From contig DIYC01000040.1 in the NCBI GenBank assembly GCA_002428895.1, positions 1-5,473 on the forward strand: a stretch of DNA of 5,473 bases, read 5' to 3'. Both the position numbers and the translations under genes were made by a program. This document shows, piece by piece, positions 1-5,473 of the stretch. The stretch's first letter is position 1. Every line of letters starts with the position of its first letter. Origin of the DNA: Burkholderiales bacterium UBA6064. GTDB taxonomy: Bacteria; Pseudomonadota; Gammaproteobacteria; Burkholderiales; Burkholderiaceae_B. The notes under the pieces are model-generated. The model saw only the letters and a list, made by a program, of their open reading frames with translations. It was not told the DNA's origin and did not search any database.

Positions 1-683
1 AAGCGATGACACGCGGCAGCAATTTCAATTTTGGCTCGGCGAACCAAGGCGTGGTTAAATTGTTCGGGTGAATTAAAGGCATCTTGTGAAATTGCGCTGC
101 GATGACTAGAGATAAAATCCATTAAACCAAACGACAATGATTCAATTTCATCCAGTTGAGCAATGCCCTGAACTTCGGCGACTGCACCATGCGTTTCAAT
201 AATCAAATGAATGGGAGGTAAGGGTTTGTTGCCAATTTTTGCAGCCAACCTTTTTAAGGTTTGAATGCTCTCTTGGGCTGCATTTAAACAAGCAGGTTTT
301 GGAATCATGAGATAAGAAGGAGAGGGCGCTACTTCTTGCGCAAGAATAATTTCAGCTTGCTGACTAAAAGCGGGGTGTTCAAAATGGTTTAAGCGCACCC
401 CAGGCATTCTAAGTTTGTGATTAAACTGATCTGCGTACTGTTTCAGTGCCTCGACAACCCAAATGGCTTGCTCAATTTCTTCGCCTACCCGAGCACCATC
501 TTCAAGATCTAAGGTGATATCAAATAAATCACCTAAATTGGTTTTGAAGGTCATTGCCTTGGAAAAAAATTTTGGGTTGCCTGCATAATGATCGCACACT
601 GGCAAATAAATCGGCTTGTTGTCCTCAGAAAAAAGAACAGACTCAAGTTCGCTTAAATTGTCTACATTGAGTAAGTTGTTCAT
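1..683 (-). CDS. HpcH/HpaI aldolase / citrate lyase beta-like (CitE-like) protein, C-terminus cut by window edge
   Basis: The visible part is the N-terminal 227 residues of a CitE-like TIM-barrel lyase; relatives are about 320-340 residues, so roughly the last third lies outside the window. It starts at ATG 683-681, with AAGGA (plus 695-691) seven bases upstream, and reads MNNLLNVDNLSELESVLF. Family landmarks seen: LDLEDGA at 58-64 (end of an early barrel strand), GVRLN at 95-99 (substrate-contacting Arg), IPK at 127-129, IET at 161-163 and FGLMD at 185-189. Glu163 and Asp189 fit the usual Mg2+ ligands. The family cleaves or forms acyl-CoA thioesters such as malyl-CoA or citramalyl-CoA in the cytoplasm. 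There are no citD or citF partners next to it in view, so a true citrate lyase subunit is unlikely. It lies downstream of mdh and is probably co-transcribed, which suggests a C4/C5 hydroxy-acyl-CoA substrate, but that is inference. The family call is firm; the substrate is unknown. Confidence 0.88.
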   Translation of the reverse strand, partial: MNNLLNVDNLSELESVLFSEDNKPIYLPVCDHYAGNPKFFSKAMTFKTNLGDLFDITLDLEDGARVGEEIEQAIWVVEALKQYADQFNHKLRMPGVRLNHFEHPAFSQQAEIILAQEVAPSPSYLMIPKPACLNAAQESIQTLKRLAAKIGNKPLPPIHLIIETHGAVAEVQGIAQLDEIESLSFGLMDFISSHRSAISQDAFNSPEQFNHALVRRAKIEIAAACHR

Positions 684-690
684 GAATTAA

Positions 691-695
691 TCCTT
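691..695 (-). promoter_or_regulatory. Ribosome binding site of the CitE-like gene
   Basis: On the minus strand AAGGA stands seven bases before the ATG at 683-681. This fixes the start of the lyase gene. It begins only five bases after the foot of the UUCG hairpin, so folding of that hairpin could affect ribosome access. Confidence 0.75.
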
Positions 696-700
696 CATGA

Positions 701-722
701 CAGCCAGCCCGAAGGCTGGTTG
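701..722 (-). other. Intercistronic hairpin with UUCG tetraloop between mdh and the CitE-like gene
   Basis: On the minus strand the sequence reads CAACCAGCC, TTCG, GGCTGGCTG. This gives a nine-pair stem with one G-U pair and a C(UUCG)G loop, a very stable RNA tetraloop. The bases after the stem (TCATGAAGGATTAATT) are not a U-run, so it does not look like a classic intrinsic terminator in that direction. Nor is there a T-run after it on the plus strand. More likely it is an mRNA stability or processing element that protects the mdh message or sets the mdh to lyase expression ratio. That role is inference; the fold is read directly. Confidence 0.7.
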
Positions 723-752
723 AAAATTAAAAGTCAGCAAATGTTGGATGAA

Positions 753-1736
753 TCATTTGAGTAAATGGGCAATACCAGCCTTTTCTGATTCAAGCTCATC
801 CAGAGTTTTTTGAATACACGATTGAGAAAACGAATCAATTTCAAGACCTTTCACAATTTCAAACTGACCATTTTTACAGGTTACGGGGAAGCCAAACTGA
901 GTTTTTTCAGGAATACCGTAAGACCCATCTGAGGGCACGCCCATTGTAACCCATTCACCGTTGGTGCCCATGACCCAATCACGCACGTGGTCAATTGCAG
1001 CATTCGCTGCCGATGCTGCGGATGAAAGTCCACGCGCCTCAATAATCGCTGCCCCTCGTTTGCCAACAGTGGGAATAAATTCATTTGCATTCCACTCGTG
1101 ATCGTTAATTAACTGTTTAACCGAGGTATTGCCCACGGTGGCAAAACGGTAATCGGGATACATGGTTGGAGAATGATTGCCCCAAACACAGAGTTTTTTA
1201 ATTTCAGAAACGGGCTTGTTAATTTTAGCTGCGATCTGAGATAGCGCACGGTTGTGGTCTAGTCTTAGCATCGAGGTAAAGCAATTGGGGTTTAAATCGG
1301 GTGCGCTTTGCTGTGCAATAAAGGCGTTGGTATTGGCAGGGTTACCTACAACCAATATTTTAACTGAGCGTTTTGCATGTGCATTTAACGCACGCCCTTG
1401 AACTGTAAAAATTGCGCCGTTTGCTTCAAGTAAGTCTTTACGTTCCATGCCTTTACTTCTTGGCCTTGCGCCAACCAGCAATGCAAAATCAATGTCTTTA
1501 AAAGCAATGTTTGGGTCGTCAGTGACCACTACATTCTGCAATAAAGGAAATGCGCAATCTTGAAGTTCCATCACAACACCCTGAACAGCCGGTAAAGCGG
1601 GCGTAATATCGAGAAGGTGTAAAATGATGGGCTGATCTTTACCCAACATGTCACCAGTTGCGATCCTGAATAAGAGACTGTAACCAATTTGTCCGGCAGC
1701 CCCGGTTACTGCAACGCGCATAGCAGGTTTTGACAT
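753..1736 (-). CDS. mdh: Malate dehydrogenase (NAD-dependent)
   Basis: The gene encodes 327 residues beginning [20 protein letters not shown] and ending HLLK, the normal length for the cytosolic-type MDH found in Burkholderiales. The enzyme interconverts malate and oxaloacetate with NAD in the TCA cycle, in the cytoplasm. Seen in order: the Rossmann glycine motif GAAGQIG at 12-18; Asp43 in LLDI at the end of the second strand, the acidic residue that favours NAD over NADP; the mobile substrate loop [15 protein letters not shown] at 89-103, with its substrate-binding arginines; VVGNPANTN at 129-137; LRLDHNRA at 157-164, with the catalytic Asp and a substrate Arg; and WGNHSP with the catalytic His188. 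The ATG at 1736 is preferred because GGAG lies six bases before it. A TTG at 1748 would extend the protein by four residues but overlaps that ribosome binding site. The gene diverges from the sdh operon and is followed by the CitE-like gene. Nothing essential is missing. Confidence 0.97.
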   Translation of the reverse strand: MSKPAMRVAVTGAAGQIGYSLLFRIATGDMLGKDQPIILHLLDITPALPAVQGVVMELQDCAFPLLQNVVVTDDPNIAFKDIDFALLVGARPRSKGMERKDLLEANGAIFTVQGRALNAHAKRSVKILVVGNPANTNAFIAQQSAPDLNPNCFTSMLRLDHNRALSQIAAKINKPVSEIKKLCVWGNHSPTMYPDYRFATVGNTSVKQLINDHEWNANEFIPTVGKRGAAIIEARGLSSAASAANAAIDHVRDWVMGTNGEWVTMGVPSDGSYGIPEKTQFGFPVTCKNGQFEIVKGLEIDSFSQSCIQKTLDELESEKAGIAHLLK

Positions 1737-1742
1737 AGATGA

Positions 1743-1746
1743 CTCC
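1743..1746 (-). promoter_or_regulatory. Ribosome binding site deciding the mdh start
   Basis: On the minus strand GGAG is followed by six bases and then ATG at 1736. It argues against the upstream in-frame TTG at 1748, whose third base is already part of this site. Confidence 0.7.
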
Positions 1747-1774
1747 AATAGATGTATTAATAAAAAAACACACC

Positions 1775-1780
1775 ATTGTA
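1775..1780 (-). promoter_or_regulatory. Possible -10 box of the mdh promoter
   Basis: The minus strand reads TACAAT, matching five of six bases of the sigma-70 -10 consensus, and lies 39 bases upstream of the mdh ATG. No good -35 element sits 16-18 bases further upstream, so this is a weak call. If correct, the long palindrome at 1813-1830 would lie just upstream of the -35 position. Confidence 0.3.
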
Positions 1781-1812
1781 ACTTTGAAGCAGGTCATTCA
1801 TGGTTTGGCAAA

Positions 1813-1830
1813 GTGAATTTTAAAATTCAC
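1813..1830. promoter_or_regulatory. Perfect 18-bp palindrome, candidate operator
   Basis: GTGAATTTTAAAATTCAC is identical to its own reverse complement over all 18 bases. The flanks beyond one mismatch (AA before, TT after) continue the symmetry. Its GTGAA/TTCAC ends recur in the 12-bp palindrome at 1887-1898. It is AT-rich, has no U-run and no loop, so a dimeric protein binding site is more likely than a terminator. The regulator is not known. Confidence 0.5.
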
Positions 1831-1886
1831 CTTCATGAGAATGTGGTTTTTGTATTGAATTGTATGGTAGGTTTTTGGCGCTCCGT

Positions 1887-1898
1887 GTGAAATTTCAC
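1887..1898. promoter_or_regulatory. Perfect 12-bp palindrome sharing arms with the upstream one
   Basis: GTGAAATTTCAC is perfectly self-complementary and has the same GTGAA and TTCAC arms as the palindrome at 1813-1830, but with a two-base instead of an eight-base centre. The centres of the two are 71 bp apart. Shared arms within one short promoter region suggest a related binding determinant. The different spacing means a single rigid dimer would not read both in the same way. Confidence 0.4.
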
Positions 1899-1960
1899 CG
1901 TATTGTTTTAAAATGATCACGAAGTAGACATTTAAGAGGTCTTTTTGATACACAATATGC

Positions 1961-2002
1961 CACTTTAATTTGTCACTTTAAAAATTAACTTTTAATCACT
2001 TT
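1961..2002 (+). repeat. Iterated CACTTT word upstream of sdhC
   Basis: CACTTT occurs at 1961-1966, 1974-1979 and 1997-2002, the first two extended to CACTTTAA. The same word lies on the opposite strand at 1810-1815, overlapping the edge of the 18-bp palindrome. The copies cluster in the last 55 bases before sdhC, around the likely promoter. They may be half-sites for a regulator or simply chance in AT-rich DNA. Confidence 0.3.
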
Positions 2003-2015
2003 GTAGATCGATGAT

Positions 2016-2429
2016 ATGACTGAAACTACTGTAAAAAAGAAGCCTGAGTACCGTAATATTAATGTCACTCAAATTCTGCGTTATAGATTGCCGTTGGCTG
2101 GCAAACTTTCAATACTTCATCGAATCAGTGGTGCCTTGCTTTTTCTTGCCTTACCCACCGTTTTACTGCCGATATTTGATCTAAGTATCACCTCTGAATA
2201 CAGCTTCGAGCGCATGCAAGCCTTAGTTTCAAGTGTCTGGGTTAAATTCATTTTATTGGCATTAATTTGGTCATATTTGCATCATTTCTGTGCGGGCATT
2301 CGTTATTTAATGCTCGATTTGCATCGGGGCACTGAAAAATATGCAGCACAAAAAAGTGCGGGCATTGTCTTTTTCGTTAGCCTTTCTTTAACAGCATTGT
2401 TTGCTTTAAAACTCTTTGGGGTCATTTAA
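2016..2429 (+). CDS. sdhC: Succinate dehydrogenase cytochrome b556 subunit
   Basis: This is the large membrane anchor of complex II, 137 residues, the usual family size. With SdhD it holds heme b and forms the ubiquinone site in the inner membrane. The N-terminus (MTETTVKKKPEYRNINVTQI) is cytoplasmic and positively charged. Three membrane helices are visible at about 31-54, 73-98 and 114-136. SILHRISG at 32-39 carries Ser32 and Arg36, which line up with quinone-site Ser27 and Arg31 of E. coli SdhC. LHHFCAGIR follows, with His90 at the position of the E. coli heme ligand His84. The start ATG lacks a clear Shine-Dalgarno sequence (TTGTAGATCGATGAT precedes it), but the N-terminus matches relatives from the first residues. 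An ATG-ATA-TGA triplet run at 2011-2019 overlaps the start in another frame. It is the first gene of the sdhCDABE operon, and its stop shares a base with the start of sdhD. Confidence 0.95.
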   Translation: MTETTVKKKPEYRNINVTQILRYRLPLAGKLSILHRISGALLFLALPTVLLPIFDLSITSEYSFERMQALVSSVWVKFILLALIWSYLHHFCAGIRYLMLDLHRGTEKYAAQKSAGIVFFVSLSLTALFALKLFGVI

Positions 2430-2806
2430 TGGGTAACAACATTGGTTCTAAGCGCTTGGTTGTTGGCGCAAAGTATGGTCTTGTCGAATGGTTGTTGCAA
2501 CGTGTAACAGCCATCATTATGAGTGTTTATACAATCGGTTTATTTTTAGCCGTTCTCTTCACTTCAGACCTTAACTACCAATCTTGGGTTGGTTTTTTTA
2601 ATTTTACAGTGATGCAGTTTCCTATGGGAAAAATGTTGGCTTTGCTTGCCATGTTGTCACTGTGTTATCACGCCTACGTTGGCGTTCGTGATATTTGGAT
2701 GGATTACATTAAACCAGTGGGTCTGCGCCTCACTCTGCAAGTCTTGACAGCACTTTGGTTGTTGGCTGTGGCTGGCTACACTGCTGAAATTCTTTGGAGG
2801 GTATAA
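2429..2806 (+). CDS. sdhD: Succinate dehydrogenase hydrophobic membrane anchor subunit
   Basis: This 125-residue small anchor subunit of complex II pairs with SdhC in the inner membrane. Three membrane helices are visible at about 25-46, 66-90 and 101-124. [18 protein letters not shown] contains His81, at the place of E. coli SdhD His71 near the heme, and Asp92-Tyr93, matching Asp82-Tyr83; that Tyr contacts ubiquinone. The gene starts inside the stop of sdhC (TAATG, one shared base), so the two are very likely translationally coupled, as expected for subunits needed in equal amounts. Its last codons (TGG AGG GTA) also carry the ribosome binding site of sdhA, tying the next gene to it as well. 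The protein family is variable in sequence, but context and motifs make the call secure. Confidence 0.95.
   Translation: MGNNIGSKRLVVGAKYGLVEWLLQRVTAIIMSVYTIGLFLAVLFTSDLNYQSWVGFFNFTVMQFPMGKMLALLAMLSLCYHAYVGVRDIWMDYIKPVGLRLTLQVLTALWLLAVAGYTAEILWRV
2796..2801 (+). promoter_or_regulatory. Ribosome binding site of sdhA, inside the end of sdhD
   Basis: GGAGGG lies within the last sense codons of sdhD and is followed by seven bases (TATAAAA) and TTG at 2809. This near-perfect Shine-Dalgarno at ideal spacing is the main reason to place the sdhA start at that TTG. The farther TTG at 2794 overlaps the site itself. Confidence 0.85.
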
Positions 2807-2808
2807 AA

Positions 2809-4590
2809 TTGACTGCAGTTTCCACTTCTTCGCTCCCACGTCGCAAATTTGATGCCGTTATCATCGGCGCAGGCGGCTCGGGCATGCGTTGCTCATTACA
2901 GTTGGCACAAGCCGGTTTAAATGTTGCCGTGTTGTCAAAAGTGTTTCCAACTCGGTCTCATACGGTTGCTGCTCAGGGAGGTATTGGCGCCTCATTGGGT
3001 AACATGTCTGAAGACAATTGGTATTGGCACATGTTTGATACGGTGAAAGGCTCTGATTATCTGGGCGATCAAGACGCAATTGAGTTTATGTGCCGCGAGG
3101 CACCTAAAGTTGTTTACGAATTAGAACATTTTGGTATGCCCTTTGACCGTAACCCCGATGGTACGATTTACCAACGGCCTTTTGGGGGGCACACAGCCAA
3201 TTTGGGTGAAAAACCTGTACAACGTGCCTGTGCTGCTGCTGATCGTACAGGTCACGCGATGCTGCATACTCTTTATCAACGTAATGTTGAGGTTAAAACC
3301 CAATTTTTTGTTGAGTGGATGGCACTCGATATTATTCGCGACCACGACGGTGATGTGGTCGGAGTCGTTGCGCTAGAGATGGAAACTGGCGAACTTATGA
3401 TTTTTGAATCAAAAGTTACAGTATTTGCCACGGGTGGTGCTGGTCGTATTTGGGACGCCTCTACCAATGCTTTTATCAATACGGGTGATGGCATGGGTAT
3501 GGCAGCCCGTGCAGGCATTCCGCTCGAAGACATGGAGTTTTGGCAGTTTCACCCCACTGGGGTTGCAGGTGCGGGTGTTCTTGTGACCGAGGGTGTTCGC
3601 GGCGAGGGTGGTATTTTGCTCAATTCAGAGGGCGAGCGCTTTATGGAACGGTACGCCCCAACCCTTAAAGACCTTGCTCCGCGGGACTTTGTTTCTCGTT
3701 CAATGGATCAAGAAATTAAAGAAGGCCGTGGTTGCGGGCCCAATAAAGACTATGTTTTGCTTAAACTCGATCACCTCGGCGCAGAAACCATTATGAAGCG
3801 GTTGCCCTCTATTCGAGAAATTGCAATTAAGTTTGCTAACGTTGACCCAATTCGTGACCCAATTCCCGTTGTGCCTACTATTCACTATCAAATGGGCGGC
3901 ATACCTACCAATTTTTATGGACAAGTGGTCGATCATACTGGCGACCAAGCCCCAGCCATTGTGAATGGTTTGTATGCAATCGGTGAGTGTGCTTGTGTCT
4001 CGGTTCATGGTGCTAACCGTTTAGGTACTAATTCACTGCTCGACTTGTTGGTATTTGGTCGTGCAGCTGGTAATCACATCGTTGAGTCTCATTTTAAAAC
4101 CAAAAGTCATAAAGGCCTACCGGCCAATGCAGGCGATGCCTCTATTGCGCGGGTGAGCAAACTTATGTCGTCAACTCGGGGTGAAAGTACGCGCGTTTTA
4201 GCCGACAACATTCGCAAAACCATGCAAAAGCATTGTGGTGTTTTCAGAACGACTGCACTCATGGACGAGGGCGTTAAAAAAATTCTTGAAATTAGCGAGG
4301 CATGCAGCCAGGTTTACATCAAAGACAAATCAAAAGTCTTTAATACTGCGTTGGTTGAAGCACTAGAGCTTGACAATTTAAAAGAAACTGCAAAAGCAAC
4401 TATGGTTTCTGCTGCGGCTCGGAAAGAAAGTCGAGGTGCGCATGCGCACAGTGACTACACAGAACGTGATGATGCGAATTGGATGCGCCATAGTATGTGG
4501 TTTTCTGAAGGAAATCGGCTTGAATACAAACCTGTTAATTTAAAGCCACTCACCGTTGAGTCCTTCCAGCCTAAAAAGCGTACATTTTAA
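2809..4590 (+). CDS. sdhA: Succinate dehydrogenase flavoprotein subunit
   Basis: SdhA oxidises succinate to fumarate on the cytoplasmic face of complex II, using covalently bound FAD. From the TTG at 2809 ([20 protein letters not shown]) it has 593 residues, close to the family length. Seen in order: the FAD Rossmann motif GAGGSG at 20-25; [10 protein letters not shown] with His51, the residue that carries FAD covalently; QFHPTG with His248; TEGVRGEG with Thr260, Glu261 and Arg264; APRDFVSR with Arg292, the proton-shuttle arginine (Arg286 in E. coli); HYQMGG with His359; and [12 protein letters not shown] with Arg404. The C-terminal end [20 protein letters not shown] is typical. The start is unusual: no ATG fits, while TTG follows GGAGGG by seven bases. 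The gene begins two bases after the sdhD stop. All catalytic residues checked are intact, so the enzyme should be active, with SdhE helping flavin attachment. Confidence 0.98.
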   Translation: MTAVSTSSLPRRKFDAVIIGAGGSGMRCSLQLAQAGLNVAVLSKVFPTRSHTVAAQGGIGASLGNMSEDNWYWHMFDTVKGSDYLGDQDAIEFMCREAPKVVYELEHFGMPFDRNPDGTIYQRPFGGHTANLGEKPVQRACAAADRTGHAMLHTLYQRNVEVKTQFFVEWMALDIIRDHDGDVVGVVALEMETGELMIFESKVTVFATGGAGRIWDASTNAFINTGDGMGMAARAGIPLEDMEFWQFHPTGVAGAGVLVTEGVRGEGGILLNSEGERFMERYAPTLKDLAPRDFVSRSMDQEIKEGRGCGPNKDYVLLKLDHLGAETIMKRLPSIREIAIKFANVDPIRDPIPVVPTIHYQMGGIPTNFYGQVVDHTGDQAPAIVNGLYAIGECACVSVHGANRLGTNSLLDLLVFGRAAGNHIVESHFKTKSHKGLPANAGDASIARVSKLMSSTRGESTRVLADNIRKTMQKHCGVFRTTALMDEGVKKILEISEACSQVYIKDKSKVFNTALVEALELDNLKETAKATMVSAAARKESRGAHAHSDYTERDDANWMRHSMWFSEGNRLEYKPVNLKPLTVESFQPKKRTF

Positions 4591-4592
4591 TT

Positions 4593-4603
4593 GAGGACAA
4601 AGG
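4593..4603 (+). promoter_or_regulatory. Ribosome binding region of sdhB
   Basis: GAGGACAAAGG lies in the 22-base gap between sdhA and sdhB. The nearer AAAGG ends nine bases before the ATG at 4613 and is the more likely contact; GAGGA is too far (15 bases). It supports independent initiation of sdhB rather than coupling to sdhA. Confidence 0.55.
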
Positions 4604-4612
4604 TATTAAAAA

Positions 4613-5329
4613 ATGAATCAAAAACGAACCGTTCAATTTGAGATTTATCGATACGACCCAGATTCAGGCAAGGCACCAGCAATGCAAAAAATTCAGGTCG
4701 AGTTAGAGCCGAATGACAAAATGCTGTTAGATGCATTAATGCGGATTAAAAGTGATGTTGATGATTCTTTGTCGTACAGGCGCTCTTGTCGTGAAGGTGT
4801 TTGCGGCTCAGATGCCATGAATATTAATGGCAAAAATGGTTTAGCTTGTATCACCAACTTACGCGATTTAAAAGAGCCGATTGTTCTTAGGCCACTTCCT
4901 GGTTTACCAGTGGTTCGCGATTTAATTGTTGATATGACTCAGTTTTTTAATCAGTATCATTCAATTAAGCCCTATCTTGTCAATGAAACCATGCCACCTG
5001 AAACGGAACGGTTACAAACACCCGAAGAGCGTGAAGAATTAAACGGTTTGTACGAGTGTATTTTGTGTGCCTGTTGTTCAACCAGCTGCCCGTCTTTTTG
5101 GTGGAATCCCGATAAGTTTGTTGGGCCTGCTGGCCTATTACAAGCCTATCGATTTATTGCAGACAGTCGCGATCAAATAGCGGGTGAGCGCCTTGATAAT
5201 TTAGAAGATCCGTATCGTTTATTTCGCTGTCACACCATTATGAATTGTGTGGATGTATGCCCTAAAGAATTAAATCCAACCAAAGCCATTGGTAAAATTA
5301 AAGAGTTGTTGGTGAGGCGAGCCGTTTAG
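4613..5329 (+). CDS. sdhB: Succinate dehydrogenase iron-sulfur subunit
   Basis: SdhB passes electrons from the FAD of SdhA to ubiquinone through three Fe-S clusters and docks SdhA to the SdhCD anchor. At 238 residues it equals the E. coli subunit. The N-terminal ferredoxin domain has SCREGVCGSD and NGLAC: Cys59, Cys64, Asp67 and Cys79 form the [2Fe-2S] site. The Asp in place of a fourth Cys is normal, as in E. coli. The C-terminal domain has CILCACCSTSCP and RCHTIMNCVDVCP: Cys149, Cys152, Cys155 and Cys216 fit the [4Fe-4S] cluster, and Cys159, Cys206 and Cys212 the [3Fe-4S] cluster. Trp164 and His207 match residues at the quinone site. All ligands are present. The gene sits 22 bases after sdhA and 46 bases before sdhE. 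An alternative reading as fumarate reductase FrdB is unlikely given the gene order and the anchor subunits. Confidence 0.98.
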   Translation: MNQKRTVQFEIYRYDPDSGKAPAMQKIQVELEPNDKMLLDALMRIKSDVDDSLSYRRSCREGVCGSDAMNINGKNGLACITNLRDLKEPIVLRPLPGLPVVRDLIVDMTQFFNQYHSIKPYLVNETMPPETERLQTPEEREELNGLYECILCACCSTSCPSFWWNPDKFVGPAGLLQAYRFIADSRDQIAGERLDNLEDPYRLFRCHTIMNCVDVCPKELNPTKAIGKIKELLVRRAV

Positions 5330-5375
5330 TGTTAATTTATAAAAATTGTGCAGCGCAATAAAAATCGTTTAATGT

Positions 5376-5473
5376 ATGCGTGATATGATCAACGAAGCAA
5401 TTCAGAAAACTCGAGCGCGCCTTAGGTGGCGTGCTCGGCGGGGTCTTCTTGAAAACGATCTTTTATTGACACG
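5376..5473 (+). CDS. sdhE: FAD assembly factor SdhE, N-terminal part only
   Basis: The first 32 codons of a small (about 80-100 residue) protein are visible before the window ends. They read MRDMINEAIQKTRARLRWRA and continue RRGLLENDLLLT. The RGLLEND segment at 22-28 is the RGxxExD signature of SdhE (YgfY/Sdh5 family), the cytoplasmic chaperone that helps attach FAD covalently to SdhA. Its place directly after sdhB is typical for betaproteobacteria, where gltA often follows. The start is uncertain: ATG 5376 and ATG 5385 are both in frame, an in-frame TAA at 5370-5372 blocks anything further upstream, and neither ATG has a good Shine-Dalgarno sequence. The 46 bases between sdhB and this gene are AT-rich with no terminator, so it is probably part of the sdh transcript. 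Confidence 0.9.
   Translation, partial: MRDMINEAIQKTRARLRWRARRGLLENDLLLT

Larger units (their letters stand above)
1737..2015. promoter_or_regulatory. Divergent mdh / sdhC control region
   Basis: These 279 bases separate two genes pointing away from each other and hold no credible protein gene, so both promoters should be here. For mdh, the minus strand has TACAAT (plus 1775-1780), a good -10 box, but no convincing -35 at standard spacing. For sdhC, possible boxes are TTGATA at 1945-1950 (-35-like), and TTGTCA at 1970-1975 with TTTAAT at 1991-1996, the latter pair with a short 15-base spacer. None is strong enough to name a transcription start. The region also contains two perfect palindromes and repeated CACTTT words, listed separately. 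In relatives this operon is expected to respond to carbon source or oxygen, but the sequence does not show which regulator acts here. Confidence 0.7.

Noticed and set aside
701..722. Intrinsic terminator for mdh
   Set aside because: The stem-loop is strong, but neither strand has a U-run after it, and the CitE-like gene with its own ribosome binding site follows immediately in the same direction.
1813..1898. CRP/FNR-type binding sites
   Set aside because: The GTGA/TCAC ends look CRP-like, but the spacing between GTGA and TCAC cores is 10 and 4 bases, not the 6 expected for TGTGA-N6-TCACA, and the outer T/A bases are not symmetric.
1945..1968. Seven-codon leader peptide (TTG start after AAGAGG, ending TAA) upstream of sdhC
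   Set aside because: It is very short, uses a weak start, has no amino-acid run suggesting attenuation and no following terminator-like hairpin; it likely overlaps promoter DNA.
2429..2431. Possible frameshift or fusion at the sdhC-sdhD junction
   Set aside because: The one-base TAATG overlap is a common coupling arrangement, and both proteins are complete with normal lengths and helices.
3700..4008. Minus-strand ORF of about 100 residues inside sdhA
   Set aside because: It lies wholly antisense to a strongly conserved gene, has no ribosome binding site or recognisable domain, and is best explained as a shadow of sdhA codon use. The same applies to the other small ORFs within sdhD, sdhA and mdh.
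4613..5329. Missing cysteine ligand in the [2Fe-2S] site of SdhB (Asp67)
   Set aside because: Asp at this position is the normal ligand in E. coli-type SdhB, so it is not a defect.

Overview
This is a compact block of central carbon metabolism from a Gram-negative bacterium. It is most likely a betaproteobacterium of the order Burkholderiales with a moderately AT-leaning genome. Three things support this: the protein sequences (an SdhC starting with a KKKPEYRNINVTQILRYRLP-type N-terminus, and an MDH with [13 protein letters not shown] and [11 protein letters not shown]), the gene order (citE-like lyase, mdh, then sdhC-sdhD-sdhA-sdhB-sdhE), and the codon pattern. The assignment rests on remembered family patterns, not on a search, so the genus is left open.

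Layout. The left part (1-1736) is on the minus strand. Malate dehydrogenase (mdh, 753-1736) is followed after 69 bases by an HpcH/HpaI-type (CitE-like) lyase that runs off the left edge. The gap between them holds a strong hairpin capped by a UUCG tetraloop and a clear ribosome binding site for the lyase. The middle (1737-2015) is a 279-base non-coding divergent promoter region. It contains two perfect palindromes sharing GTGAA/TTCAC arms and an iterated CACTTT word just upstream of sdhC. The right part (2016-5473) is the plus-strand succinate dehydrogenase operon. sdhC and sdhD overlap by one base, two bases separate sdhD from sdhA, and 22 bases separate sdhA from sdhB. After 46 bases comes the start of sdhE, the flavin assembly factor, cut by the right edge.

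How the genes work together. SdhABCD is respiratory complex II: it oxidises succinate to fumarate and passes electrons through FAD, three iron-sulfur clusters and a heme b to ubiquinone. SdhE helps attach FAD covalently to SdhA. Mdh carries out the malate to oxaloacetate step of the same TCA cycle. The CitE-like lyase probably cleaves or makes an acyl-CoA thioester related to malate or citramalate, but its substrate cannot be read from the sequence. All active-site, heme and cluster ligands checked in the complete genes are present, so these look like working housekeeping genes. No phage, IS, CRISPR, tRNA or rRNA signal was seen.

I did not find a previously undescribed system. The items most worth a second look are the paired palindromes in the divergent promoter, the absence of a local regulator gene there, the TTG start of sdhA, and the UUCG hairpin between mdh and the lyase gene.
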